A DNA stretch of 64,000 nt from Piscinibacter sp. (GTDB taxonomy: Bacteria; Pseudomonadota; Gammaproteobacteria; Burkholderiales; Burkholderiaceae_C). The notes beneath the pieces were generated by a model that was not told where the DNA came from, did not search any database, and saw only the letters and a list, made by a program, of their open reading frames with translations. The position numbers were made by a program, and so were the translations under genes. The DNA lies in contig JADJJI010000011.1 of NCBI GenBank assembly GCA_016706565.1, positions 682,001 through 746,000 on the forward strand, written 5' to 3'. Within the stretch, counting starts at the first letter, position 1. Every line of letters starts with the position of its first letter. Below are positions 43,010-51,396 of the stretch, in pieces.

Positions 43010-43675
43010 ATGTCTGCCGCTGCCGCTCCAGGCGCCGAAGTCGCTGCCGCTGCGCCGCCCGCCAAGGGCAAGAAGAAGCTGATCATCATCATCGCGGCGG
43101 TGCTGCTGCTGGCCGTTGCCGGCGGCGGCGGCGCGGTCTTCTACATGAAGAAGAAGGCCGCCGAGGCCGCTGCGGCGGCCGAGGCCGAGGGCGATAGCGA
43201 AGACGCGGGCGCCCACGGCAAGAAGAAGGACGCGAAGCACGACGTCTCGCACGTGCCGACCTTCCTGCCGCTGGAACCCTTCATCGTCAACCTGGCCGAC
43301 AAGGAAACCGATCGCTACGCGCAGATCGGCATCACGCTGGAGATCGAGGACGCCAAGATCTCCGAGCAGCTCAAGGCCTACATGCCTGCCATCCGCAACG
43401 GCATCCTGATGGTGCTGGCGCACAAGACCTCGGCCGAGCTGCTCGAGCGCAAGGGCAAGGAGGCCCTGGCCGCCGAGATCATGCGCGAGACGGTGCGCCC
43501 GCTGGGCATCGAGATCGAGGCGCCCGAGGCCGAGCCGGAAGCCGCCGCTGCGGACGACGCAGCCGCAGACGACGCCGATGCGCCCAAGCCGAAGAAGAAA
43601 AAGAAGAAGGCCGCCAAGCCGGCCGTCGAGAACCCCGTGAAGCACGTGCACTTCTCGAACTTCATCATCCAATGA
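43010..43675 (+). CDS. fliL: Flagellar basal body-associated protein FliL
   Basis: A 221-residue FliL: short cytoplasmic N-terminus, KGKKKLIIIIAAVLLLAVAGGGGAVFY membrane helix split by Lys-rich flank, charged linker, and a periplasmic FliL domain (FLPLEPFIVNLADKETDRYAQIGITLE). A Lys-rich insert (PKPKKKKKKAAKPAVE) precedes the C-terminal VKHVHFSNFIIQ. The start at 43010 is chosen for the GGAGAG five bases before it. It overlaps fliM (ATGA). Confidence 0.93.
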   Translation: MSAAAAPGAEVAAAAPPAKGKKKLIIIIAAVLLLAVAGGGGAVFYMKKKAAEAAAAAEAEGDSEDAGAHGKKKDAKHDVSHVPTFLPLEPFIVNLADKETDRYAQIGITLEIEDAKISEQLKAYMPAIRNGILMVLAHKTSAELLERKGKEALAAEIMRETVRPLGIEIEAPEAEPEAAAADDAAADDADAPKPKKKKKKAAKPAVENPVKHVHFSNFIIQ

Positions 43676-44676
43676 GCCAGCAGATCCTTTCGCAGGACGA
43701 AGTCGACGCGCTGCTGCAGGGCATCACTGGCGAGAGCCAGAAGCTCGAGCAGGAAGAGGCGCCGAGCGGGGGCATCCGCTCCTACGACCTGTCGAGCCAG
43801 GAACGCATCGTTCGTGGGCGCATGCCCACGATGGAAATCATCAACGAGCGCTTCGCGCGCAACATCCGCATCGGGCTGTTCAACTTCATCCGCAAGAGCC
43901 CGGAAATCGCCATCGGCGGCATCAAGGTGCAGAAGTACAGCGCCTTCCTGCGCGAGATCGTGGTGCCGACGAACTTCAACATCGTCAGCGTCAAGCCGCT
44001 GCGCGGCAGCGGGCTGATCGTGTGCGACCCGACGCTGGTGTTCGCCGTCATCGACGCGCTGTTCGGCGGCGCCGGCAAGTTCCACACCCGCATCGAGGGC
44101 CGCGACTTCTCGCCCACCGAGCAGCGCATCATCACCCGCCTCGTCGAGGTGGTGATCGCCGAGTACAAGAAGGCCTGGCAGGGCATCTACCCGCTCGAGC
44201 TGGACTACCAGCGCTCGGAGATGCAGCCGCAGTTTGCCAACATCGCCACGCCCAGCGAGATCGTCGTGGCCACCTCGTTCACGCTGGAGATCGGCGACAC
44301 CAGCGGCACCATCCACTTCTGCATCCCGTACTCGACGCTGGAGCCGATCCGCGACGTCCTGTACTCGACCATGCAGGGCGACTCCAACGAACCCGACCGC
44401 CGCTGGGTGAACCTGCTGAAGAACCAGATCCAGGCCGCCGAGGTGGAGCTGGTCGCCGAGCTCGCGACGGCCGACGCCACCGTGGAGCAGTTGCTCGCGT
44501 TCAAGCCGGGCGACTTCATCGAGCTCGACCTGAACAAGTCCATCGAAGCCAAGGTGGTGGGCGTGCCGGTGTTCTCGTGCCAGTACGGCACCAGCGCCGG
44601 CAAGTACGCATTGAAGATCGATCGCACGTTGACCGGGTCGAACATGTCCTGGTTGGGAGACCACAATGTCAGCTGA
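43672..44676 (+). CDS. fliM: Flagellar motor switch protein FliM
   Basis: A 334-residue FliM: N-terminal CheY-binding peptide ILSQDEVDALLQGI, middle CheC-like domain with a GGxG-type loop (LFGGAGKFHT), and C-terminal SpoA domain. It forms the C ring and binds phospho-CheY. Start overlaps the fliL stop; end overlaps fliN by 11 bases. Confidence 0.97.
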   Translation: MSQQILSQDEVDALLQGITGESQKLEQEEAPSGGIRSYDLSSQERIVRGRMPTMEIINERFARNIRIGLFNFIRKSPEIAIGGIKVQKYSAFLREIVVPTNFNIVSVKPLRGSGLIVCDPTLVFAVIDALFGGAGKFHTRIEGRDFSPTEQRIITRLVEVVIAEYKKAWQGIYPLELDYQRSEMQPQFANIATPSEIVVATSFTLEIGDTSGTIHFCIPYSTLEPIRDVLYSTMQGDSNEPDRRWVNLLKNQIQAAEVELVAELATADATVEQLLAFKPGDFIELDLNKSIEAKVVGVPVFSCQYGTSAGKYALKIDRTLTGSNMSWLGDHNVS

Positions 44677-45094
44677 AAACCCCGCCGAAGAACAGGACGC
44701 GATGGCCGCCGAGTGGGCCGCCGCGCTCGCGGAGGCCAAGCCCAACGAGACCGCCTCCGAGGTGCAGCCCGAGCAGGTGGCGCCGGCCTCGTTCACCAAC
44801 TTCTCGCCGACCACGGCGACGAACGCGGGCAACGACATCAACATGATCCTGGACATCCCGGTGCAGCTCACCGTGGAGCTGGGCCGCACGCGCATCCCGA
44901 TCAAGCACATCCTGCAGCTCGCGCAGGGCTCGGTGGTCGAGCTCGACGCGCTGGCCGGCGAGCCGATGGACGTGCTCGTCAACGGCTACCTGATCGCGCA
45001 GGGCGAGGTGGTGGTGGTGAACGACAAGTTCGGCATCCGCCTGACCGACATCGTCACGCCCAGCGAGCGCATGCGCCGCCTCAGCAAGGGTTGA
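44666..45094 (+). CDS. fliN: Flagellar motor switch protein FliN
   Basis: A 142-residue FliN: a variable acidic N-terminal part and the SpoA domain (ILDIPVQLTVELGRTRIPIKHILQLAQGSVVELD, then EPMDVLVNGYLIAQGEVVVVNDKFGIRLTDIV). C-ring component and FliH docking site. It is tightly packed with fliM and fliO. Confidence 0.96.
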   Translation: MSAENPAEEQDAMAAEWAAALAEAKPNETASEVQPEQVAPASFTNFSPTTATNAGNDINMILDIPVQLTVELGRTRIPIKHILQLAQGSVVELDALAGEPMDVLVNGYLIAQGEVVVVNDKFGIRLTDIVTPSERMRRLSKG

Positions 45095-45095
45095 G

Positions 45096-45458
45096 ATGGG
45101 ACAGGGCGGATTGACCTCGCTGCTGTGGTTCATCGCGATCCTCGCGCTGATCCCGGCTGCGCTGTGGCTGCTCAAGCGCACCCCCGCGGGTGCGATGCTT
45201 GGCGGTGCGGGCGGCGCGAACCTGATGAAGAGCGTGGCAGCGCTGCCGCTGTCGGCCAGCCAGCGCATCGTCACCATCGAGGTGGGGCAGGGCGAGTCGC
45301 GCCGCTGGCTGGTGCTGGGCGTCACGCCGTCGAGCATCACCACGCTGCACACGATGGAACCCGTCGAGGGCGCCGTGCCCGCTGCACCGGCAGGCCCGGC
45401 CTTCGCCGGCCTGCTGGCGAAACTGCAGCGTCCCCAGGGTGATGCCGATGCGCGCTAA
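45096..45458 (+). CDS. fliO: Flagellar biosynthesis protein FliO
   Basis: A 120-residue FliO with one membrane helix ([18 protein letters not shown], residues about 9-26) and a cytoplasmic beta domain ([39 protein letters not shown]). It helps FliP assemble. Starts one base after fliN and overlaps fliP by 17 bases. Confidence 0.9.
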   Translation: MGQGGLTSLLWFIAILALIPAALWLLKRTPAGAMLGGAGGANLMKSVAALPLSASQRIVTIEVGQGESRRWLVLGVTPSSITTLHTMEPVEGAVPAAPAGPAFAGLLAKLQRPQGDADAR

Positions 45459-46200
45459 GGCCTGGTCGCTCCTGGCCTTGACGGCACTATCGGCCGTTCC
45501 TGCAGCGGCTTTAGCGCAGGGTGCCGGCCCGGGCCTGCCGCTGGTCATCGGCCAGGGCGCCGGCGGCACCAGCTACTCGGTGCCGGTGCAGACGCTGCTG
45601 TTCTTCACGGCCCTGAGCTTCCTGCCCGCGGTGCTGCTGATGATGACCGGCTTCACGCGCATCGTCATCGTGCTGAGCCTGCTGCGCCAGGCCATGGGCA
45701 CGCAGGCCGCACCGCCCAATCAGGTGGTGGTGGGTCTGAGCCTGTTCCTGACCTTCTTCGTGATGGGGCCGACGATCGACCGCGTCTACGCCGACGCCTA
45801 CCAGCCCTACGCGGAGAACAAGATCGCCTTCGACGAGGCGCTCAGGCGCGGCGAGGTGCCGATGCGCGAGTTCATGCTCAAGCAGACGCGCCAGTCCGAC
45901 GTGATGCTGTTCGCCCGCCTGGCCAAGCTCGACCCGGCGGTGAAGACGGCCGAGGTGCCCTTCAAGGTGCTGGTGCCGGCCTTCGTGACCAGCGAACTGA
46001 AGAGCGCGTTCCAGATCGGCTTCCTGATCTTCATCCCGTTCCTGATCATCGACATGGTGGTGGCCAGCGTGCTGATGAGCCTGGGCATGATGATGCTCAG
46101 CCCGGTGCTGGTGGCGCTGCCCTTCAAGCTGATGCTTTTCGTGCTGGCCGACGGCTGGAACCTGCTGCTGGGTTCGCTGGCGGCGAGTTTTGCCACTTAG
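45442..46200 (+). CDS. fliP: Flagellar export gate protein FliP
   Basis: A FliP of about 252 residues: cleavable signal peptide (cleaved near LAQG), then the FliP core with four membrane helices and signatures [26 protein letters not shown] and [28 protein letters not shown]. The start lies in a GTG ATG CCG ATG stretch at 45439-45450; 45442 is chosen, 45448 is possible. Part of the FliPQR gate. Confidence 0.96.
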   Translation: MPMRAKAWSLLALTALSAVPAAALAQGAGPGLPLVIGQGAGGTSYSVPVQTLLFFTALSFLPAVLLMMTGFTRIVIVLSLLRQAMGTQAAPPNQVVVGLSLFLTFFVMGPTIDRVYADAYQPYAENKIAFDEALRRGEVPMREFMLKQTRQSDVMLFARLAKLDPAVKTAEVPFKVLVPAFVTSELKSAFQIGFLIFIPFLIIDMVVASVLMSLGMMMLSPVLVALPFKLMLFVLADGWNLLLGSLAASFAT

Positions 46201-46207
46201 GAAACCC

Positions 46208-46477
46208 ATGAATCCGCAACAGGTGTTCACCTACGGCCAGGAAGGCCTGTACACGCTGCTGATGGTGGCCGCGCCGATGCTGCTCACCGTGCTGGCCGTC
46301 GGCCTGCTGGTCAGCATCTTCCAGGCTGCCACGCAGATCAACGAGGCCACGCTGACCTTCGTGCCGAAGATCCTCGCCGCGGTGGCGGTGCTCGCCGTGG
46401 CCGGGCCGTGGATGCTGACCACGCTGGTGGAGTACCTGCAGCGCACGCTGCAGGCGATCCCCACCGTGGTCGGTTGA
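46208..46477 (+). CDS. fliQ: Flagellar export gate protein FliQ
   Basis: An 89-residue FliQ with two membrane helices and the family motif LLVSIFQAATQINEATLTFVPKI. Starts seven bases after fliP. Confidence 0.96.
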   Translation: MNPQQVFTYGQEGLYTLLMVAAPMLLTVLAVGLLVSIFQAATQINEATLTFVPKILAAVAVLAVAGPWMLTTLVEYLQRTLQAIPTVVG

Positions 46478-46504
46478 TCACCTGCCGATCTGCCGGCCTG
46501 AATC

Positions 46505-47266
46505 GTGCTGACCTTCAACGAGGCGCAGATCCTCGCCTGGGTCACGCCGATCCTGTGGGCTTTCCTGCGCGTGCTGGCGCTGTTCGGCACGCTGCCGGTG
46601 ATCGGCCAGCGCGCCGTGCCGATGCGTGTGCGCGTGGCACTGGCCTTCCTGATCGCGTTGTGCGCGCAGGCCACGCTGCCGCCGGTCGCACCGATCCCGC
46701 TGGACTCGGCGCTCACCTTCCTCGTCGTGCTGCAGCAGATCGTCATCGGCGTCTCGATCGGCTTCGCGGTGCGCGTCGTCTTTGCGTCGGTGGAATTCGC
46801 CGGCGAGCTGGTCGGGCTGCAGATGGGCCTGAACTTCGCCGGCTTCTTCGACCCCGCCACCGGCGGCCAGACCACCGCGGTGAGCCGCTTCTTCGGCGTC
46901 ACGGTGAGCTGGCTGTTCATCGTCACCGGCGGCCACCTGCTGGTGATCGCAGGCGTGATGCAGAGCTTCCAGTCGTTCCCGGTCGGGCCCGAGCCCTTCG
47001 CCTTCGTCAAGGCCGCCCAGCCGCACCGCTGGGGCGCCGAAGTGTTCGCCATCGGGCTGTGGATCGCGCTGCCGATGGTGGCGATGCTGCTGTTCGTCAA
47101 CCTGGTGATGGGCATCGCCGCGCGCGTCGCGCAGCAGCTCAACCTGTTCGCCATCGGCTTCCCGATCACGCTGAGCGTGGGGCTGGTGGGCGTGCTGCTG
47201 ACGTTGCCGATGATGCAGGCGCCGTTCACGATGGCGCTGGAGCGCATGCTCCAGCACTTCCAGTAG
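46505..47266 (+). CDS. fliR: Flagellar export gate protein FliR
   Basis: A 253-residue membrane protein of the FliR family (GFAVRVVFASVEFAGELVGLQMGLNFAGFFDP). It begins at a GTG (46505), 27 bases after fliQ; no in-frame ATG gives the expected N terminus. Last gene of fliLMNOPQR, ending nine bases before the convergent hydrolase gene. Confidence 0.94.
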   Translation: MLTFNEAQILAWVTPILWAFLRVLALFGTLPVIGQRAVPMRVRVALAFLIALCAQATLPPVAPIPLDSALTFLVVLQQIVIGVSIGFAVRVVFASVEFAGELVGLQMGLNFAGFFDPATGGQTTAVSRFFGVTVSWLFIVTGGHLLVIAGVMQSFQSFPVGPEPFAFVKAAQPHRWGAEVFAIGLWIALPMVAMLLFVNLVMGIAARVAQQLNLFAIGFPITLSVGLVGVLLTLPMMQAPFTMALERMLQHFQ

Positions 47267-47275
47267 CCGCGCGGT

Positions 47276-48184
47276 TCAGGCAGAGGCGAGGAAGGCGTCG
47301 TAGCGCCGCATGAAATCGGCCGGCAGCTCGAAGTAGGGCAGCGCGCCGGCCTCGAACACGTCGAAGCGCCAGTTCGGCCGCGCGGTGTAGGCAGCCTTGC
47401 CGCGGTAGTCGACGAAGTCGCCGCGCGTGCCGTGCGACATCCACACCGGCATGGCCAGCGCGTCATACAGCGCGTTGACGTCGCCGGAGAAAAGCCCGCC
47501 GCCGAGGAAGTGCAGTGGCGCGTGGTGCGCTCCGGGCTGGCGCGTGATCAAGGTGTCGTAGCGCCAGAGGTCCTCGTCGATCGCCTTCGACCCCCAGGTC
47601 TTCTCGAGGAAGAAGCGGATCACGCCGGGCCGCGTCAGCGCGCGGAACAGGCTGGCGCCCCACAGCGGCACCGACAGCACCGCATGCAGGCCCGGCAGCT
47701 TGCGCGTGCTGCCCGGCGGGCCGAGCCGCCGCGTCGTGCCGCTGAAGCCGGTCGGGCTGACCAGCGCGACGCTGCGAAACGACGCGGGTGATTCGACCGC
47801 GGCGCGCGCGAGGAACTCGCAGCCCAGCGACACCGCCAGCGTGTCGATCGGCACTGGCCCGTGCAGGCGTCGCAGCTCCTGCACGACGGCCAGCACCGCG
47901 TCGGTCATCAGGCGCGGGCTGTAGGGCCGGTCGCCTTGTTCGGACAGGCCGAAGCCGGGCAGGTCGAAGGCGATCACCGGGCGATGCTGGCGGTAGTGCT
48001 CGTACAGCGGGCGCACCTCGCGCGCCGAGCCGGCGGCGTTGACGCTGTGCACCAGCAGCAGCGGCAGGGTGGTGGCGGCCTGGCTGGGCGCGCTGCGGTA
48101 GACGCGCAGGCGGCCTGCGGCGCTGTCGAGGTCGAAGGCCTCGCCGGGCAGGGCGGGCGGGACGGCGGGAGTGGTGGTGTTCAT
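47276..48184 (-). CDS. Alpha/beta hydrolase
   Basis: A 302-residue alpha/beta hydrolase: PLLLVHSVNAAGSAREVRPLYEHY, FDLPGFGLSEQGDRPYSPRLM, a nucleophile elbow at LAVSLGCEFLA (Ser in S-L-G-C), and an acid in SHGTRGDFVDY. The late His that usually completes the triad is not obvious near the C terminus. The substrate is unknown. It is the last gene of the second minus-strand block between fliR and flhDC, 40 bases after the SDR gene. Confidence 0.8.
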   Translation of the reverse strand: MNTTTPAVPPALPGEAFDLDSAAGRLRVYRSAPSQAATTLPLLLVHSVNAAGSAREVRPLYEHYRQHRPVIAFDLPGFGLSEQGDRPYSPRLMTDAVLAVVQELRRLHGPVPIDTLAVSLGCEFLARAAVESPASFRSVALVSPTGFSGTTRRLGPPGSTRKLPGLHAVLSVPLWGASLFRALTRPGVIRFFLEKTWGSKAIDEDLWRYDTLITRQPGAHHAPLHFLGGGLFSGDVNALYDALAMPVWMSHGTRGDFVDYRGKAAYTARPNWRFDVFEAGALPYFELPADFMRRYDAFLASA

Positions 48185-48224
48185 GGGCGGTCGGCGGGCC
48201 ACTATAGCCGCCCACCGCCGGCGA

Positions 48225-49169
48225 TCAGTCGCCGCGCCAGGGCGCGGCTGCGTACGCGCGGTGCAGGCCCTCGGGCAGCGGCACCTTGGGCAGCCAGCCC
48301 AACGCAGAGATGCGCGAGGAGTCGAGCAGCTTGCGCGGCATGCCGTCGGGCTTGCTGGTGTCGAACACCAGGCGGCCTGGGTAGCCCACCGTGGCGCACA
48401 CCGCTTCGGCGAGTTGGCGTATCGACAGGTCGTCGCCGCAGCCGATGTTCAGCGGTGCGCCGTCGTAGCCGGTCTCGGCCAGCATCACGCAGGCTTCCGC
48501 CAGGTCGTCCACGTAGAGGAACTCGCGGCGCGGCGTGCCGCTGCCCCAGACGACCAGCTCCGCATCCCCGCGCCGCTTCGCCTCGTGGGCTCGCCGCAGC
48601 AGCGCCGGCAGCACGTGGCTCTGGCCGGGGGTGTAGTTGTCGTTCGGGCCGTACAGGCTGGCCGGCATCACGCTGATGTAGTTGCGGCCGTGCTGGCGCT
48701 GGTGGCTCTCGCACAGCTTGAGGCCGGCGATCTTGGCGATCGCGTAGGGTTCGTTGGTCGGCTCCAGCGGCCCGGTGAGCAACGCGCTCTCCGGCATCGG
48801 CTGAACGCAGTCGCGCGGGTAGATGCAGTTCGAGGCCAGGAACAGCAGGTGCTGGATGCCCGCCAGGTGCGCGCCCTGGATCAGGTTGGCTGCGATCTGC
48901 AGGTTCTCGTAGAGGAAATCGGCACGCAGCTCGTTGTTGGCCTGGATGCCGCCCACGCGCGCCGCGGCGATGAACACGCAGCGCGGCCGCTGCTCGGCCA
49001 GGAAGGCGTGCACGGCGTGCTGGTCGAGCAGGTCGAGCTCGTCGCGCGTTCGCGTGATCAGCCGACCGTAGCCTCGCGAGCGCAGGCAGCGCAGCAGCGC
49101 CGAGCCGACCATGCCGCGGTGGCCGGCGACGAAGACGGAGTCGTTCTGGTCGATCATGGCGCGAGGCAT
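48225..49169 (-). CDS. GDP-L-fucose synthase-like epimerase/reductase (extended SDR)
   Basis: A 314-residue SDR of the Fcl/GMER type: NAD(P) site VFVAGHRGMVGSAL, catalytic Ser in FLASNCIYP, Tyr-X3-Lys in YAIAKIAG, and the RPRC...AARVGGIQANN segment typical of GDP-4-keto-6-deoxymannose epimerase-reductases. The substrate may be GDP-4-keto-6-deoxymannose or a GDP-heptose analogue from the first island. An ATG at 49157 (MIDQND) is an alternative start. It starts two bases after the upstream stop. Confidence 0.85.
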   Translation of the reverse strand: MPRAMIDQNDSVFVAGHRGMVGSALLRCLRSRGYGRLITRTRDELDLLDQHAVHAFLAEQRPRCVFIAAARVGGIQANNELRADFLYENLQIAANLIQGAHLAGIQHLLFLASNCIYPRDCVQPMPESALLTGPLEPTNEPYAIAKIAGLKLCESHQRQHGRNYISVMPASLYGPNDNYTPGQSHVLPALLRRAHEAKRRGDAELVVWGSGTPRREFLYVDDLAEACVMLAETGYDGAPLNIGCGDDLSIRQLAEAVCATVGYPGRLVFDTSKPDGMPRKLLDSSRISALGWLPKVPLPEGLHRAYAAAPWRGD

Positions 49170-49171
49170 GC

Positions 49172-50113
49172 TCAGGCTGCCTGCGCCAGCGGCGCCGACG
49201 GCGTGCGCGACAGTGTCGCTTCCAGCAGCGGCGGCAGCAAGCGGCTCATCGGCAGGGCGGCCTTGAACCTGTCGTGCATGCTGTCGGCGATCTCGCGCCG
49301 GTTGGGCAATTCGAGCGCGCCCAGCGCCCAGGGGATCAGGTCGTTCGAAGGGGCGCTCAGCACGAAGGGGTCCAGCGGGCTCGGCAGCTCGTAGGCCTCG
49401 TGCAGCAGAAAGCTGCGGTTCTGCAGGTGGAAGTGCATGCGCGAGACCGAGGGAATGCAGTTGCGCGGGGACAGGCGCAGCGACAGGCAGACCTTGGCGC
49501 GCGACAGGTGGTCCTGCCGAAGGTATTCGGGCGTGGTCTGGTCGTTCACCACCACGACGTGCCGGCGCGCGAGTTCCGACAGGATCCGCCGGCGGTGCTC
49601 GGTCATCGAGCCGGAGAAGTAGAAGTCGATGTCGCGTTCCGGTTCGGGCCGCTGGCGCACGCAGGCCAGCTCGTTCACGTGGCCGTGCGGAAGGAAGCGC
49701 ACCGGCAGGTCCGGGAACAACTGCTCGTAGGCCGGCAGCATGCTTTCGGCCAGCACCCAGATCTCTTCGGCCATCCGCGCGGCGATCTTGAAGGCGTCGA
49801 AGCGCAGCCTCCAGTAGTCGGTGTTGCCGTAGTGCCAGTGCTGGCTTTCGATGCCGCCGTTGAAGACGCCGCCGACGATGGGCTCGGTGGCGATCAGGAG
49901 GTAGCGTGCGCCGAGGCGACGCCCTTCGAGGAGATCGCGCAGCGCCTTCTCGTCGACGAAATGTTCGATCAGGATGTTCACTGCACGCGGCTCGATGCCG
50001 GTGTTGATGTCCGCACGATGGCCGCATTCCTGCAGCGCGCGCTGCAGCCAGGTCACCGTGTCGGTGATGCTGTTGGAATTGCCGTGGTTGCCGCTGCAGA
50101 TCGAGAACCTCAT
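49172..50113 (-). CDS. Glycosyltransferase-like protein (CgeB/GT-B type)
   Basis: A 313-residue protein beginning MRFSICSGNHGNSNSITDTV. It has features of GT-B proteins: FYFSGSMTEHRRRILSELA near the middle (as in the CgeB family) and a C-terminal donor-like region. No clear catalytic motif is visible. It lies within the second glycosylation block between two other transferase-like genes; the specific function is unknown. Confidence 0.65.
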   Translation of the reverse strand: MRFSICSGNHGNSNSITDTVTWLQRALQECGHRADINTGIEPRAVNILIEHFVDEKALRDLLEGRRLGARYLLIATEPIVGGVFNGGIESQHWHYGNTDYWRLRFDAFKIAARMAEEIWVLAESMLPAYEQLFPDLPVRFLPHGHVNELACVRQRPEPERDIDFYFSGSMTEHRRRILSELARRHVVVVNDQTTPEYLRQDHLSRAKVCLSLRLSPRNCIPSVSRMHFHLQNRSFLLHEAYELPSPLDPFVLSAPSNDLIPWALGALELPNRREIADSMHDRFKAALPMSRLLPPLLEATLSRTPSAPLAQAA

Positions 50114-50157
50114 GGGCGGACTCTCCTCGTGGGTGGGTCTGTGTGCGCAGCGGCCGC

Positions 50158-51396
50158 TCAGTGGCCCTGCAGCATGCGGTTGAACGCGTCGTGCGATGCC
50201 GGCACCGCGTACCGGCGGCGGCAGTGCTCGAGATTGCGCAAGGCCATCTCGCGAAGCTGGTCGGGCCGGGCGCATTCGGCGATCCGGTCGTGGATCTGCT
50301 GCGCGAAGCCGGGCGAAGGTGCCAGGTACGGCTCGTAGCGATCGCTGACCCAGCCTTCGGGCTCGTCGCGATAGACCATGTCGCGCACACCGCGGACCAT
50401 CAGAACGCTGTCTTCGATGCCGCTGGTGTACTCCTCATAGCCGAGCGCGTCGGAGACGATGGGCACGCAGCCGTGGGCCATGGCGCGCAGCAGGCTGTGC
50501 GAGTGCAGGCCGGCGGCCGGCAGCGCGAACAGCTGGTGGCCGAGGAAGAGCTGGTCCAGCGTGGCGTCGTCCACCCGCGAGTTGATCCAGTTCACGCCGA
50601 TGAAGTGCGACGACGGGAAGCGCGCCATCAGGTCGGCGGGCACCGCGGACAGCACGGTGAGTTCGGCATCGGGCAGATGCCGGCGCAACTGGGCGAAGGC
50701 CTCCAGCAGGTGGTGGCCTCCGCGCAGGTAGAAGGAGCCCGGGTTGCCGTGCAGCGAATTGGTGAACAGGATGCGCAGGCGGCCGCCGGGCTCGAACTTC
50801 GGCAGCAGCTCGGCGACGTCCCGCAGGCCCATGCCCAGCGGCACGTGATGGCATTTGGCAGCGATGTCGGCGCTGTCGAACACGCGCGTCAGGATCTGCA
50901 GGCTGCTGCGCATGTGGCTGAAGATGCGCTTGCAGTCGCTCGAGGCCAGCCGGTCGCGCACCTGCCGGAACCAGCCCTGCGAGCGCAGCTCGATGCCGCG
51001 CGTCTGGCCCGTGAACATGAACGGCATGAACAGGCTGGGGAAGCTCTCGAAGTGGAAGATCCACGGCGTCGAGGCCGCGTGCAATGGTGTGGTGTGCAGG
51101 AACAGCGCGTCGCAGGCGGACGACTGGCTCTCGATGGCCACCTGGTCGGGCAGGCTGAGCCAGTCGAGGAAGCTCATCAGCAGCTCGTCGGGCACCTGGT
51201 GCGCCTGGCGGGTCATGCGCGCGAGCACCCGGGTCTGCGTCTCGCGCGGTACCGTGGCGGCCACCGGCGTGATCGCCAGCGGCTCGACGGCGCCATTGCC
51301 TTCGAGGAAGGACAGCACCAGCGGGTGGGCGCCGTTCAGCGGCTGGTAGTGGTGCAGCCGCCAGGGCAGGCCGAGGCGGATCGGCCTGTCCGTCAT
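50158..51396 (-). CDS. Glycosyltransferase (GT4-like)
   Basis: A 412-residue GT-B protein: N-terminal acceptor half, then LRILFTNSLHGNPGSFYLRGGHHLLEAF and a donor-site region DQLFLGHQLFALPAAGLHSHSLLRAMAHGCVPIVSDALGYEEY, typical of family 4 (GxxxSLLEAMAxGxPV type). The start overlaps the upstream stop (ATGA at 51393-51396), showing coupling. Confidence 0.83.
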   Translation of the reverse strand: MTDRPIRLGLPWRLHHYQPLNGAHPLVLSFLEGNGAVEPLAITPVAATVPRETQTRVLARMTRQAHQVPDELLMSFLDWLSLPDQVAIESQSSACDALFLHTTPLHAASTPWIFHFESFPSLFMPFMFTGQTRGIELRSQGWFRQVRDRLASSDCKRIFSHMRSSLQILTRVFDSADIAAKCHHVPLGMGLRDVAELLPKFEPGGRLRILFTNSLHGNPGSFYLRGGHHLLEAFAQLRRHLPDAELTVLSAVPADLMARFPSSHFIGVNWINSRVDDATLDQLFLGHQLFALPAAGLHSHSLLRAMAHGCVPIVSDALGYEEYTSGIEDSVLMVRGVRDMVYRDEPEGWVSDRYEPYLAPSPGFAQQIHDRIAECARPDQLREMALRNLEHCRRRYAVPASHDAFNRMLQGH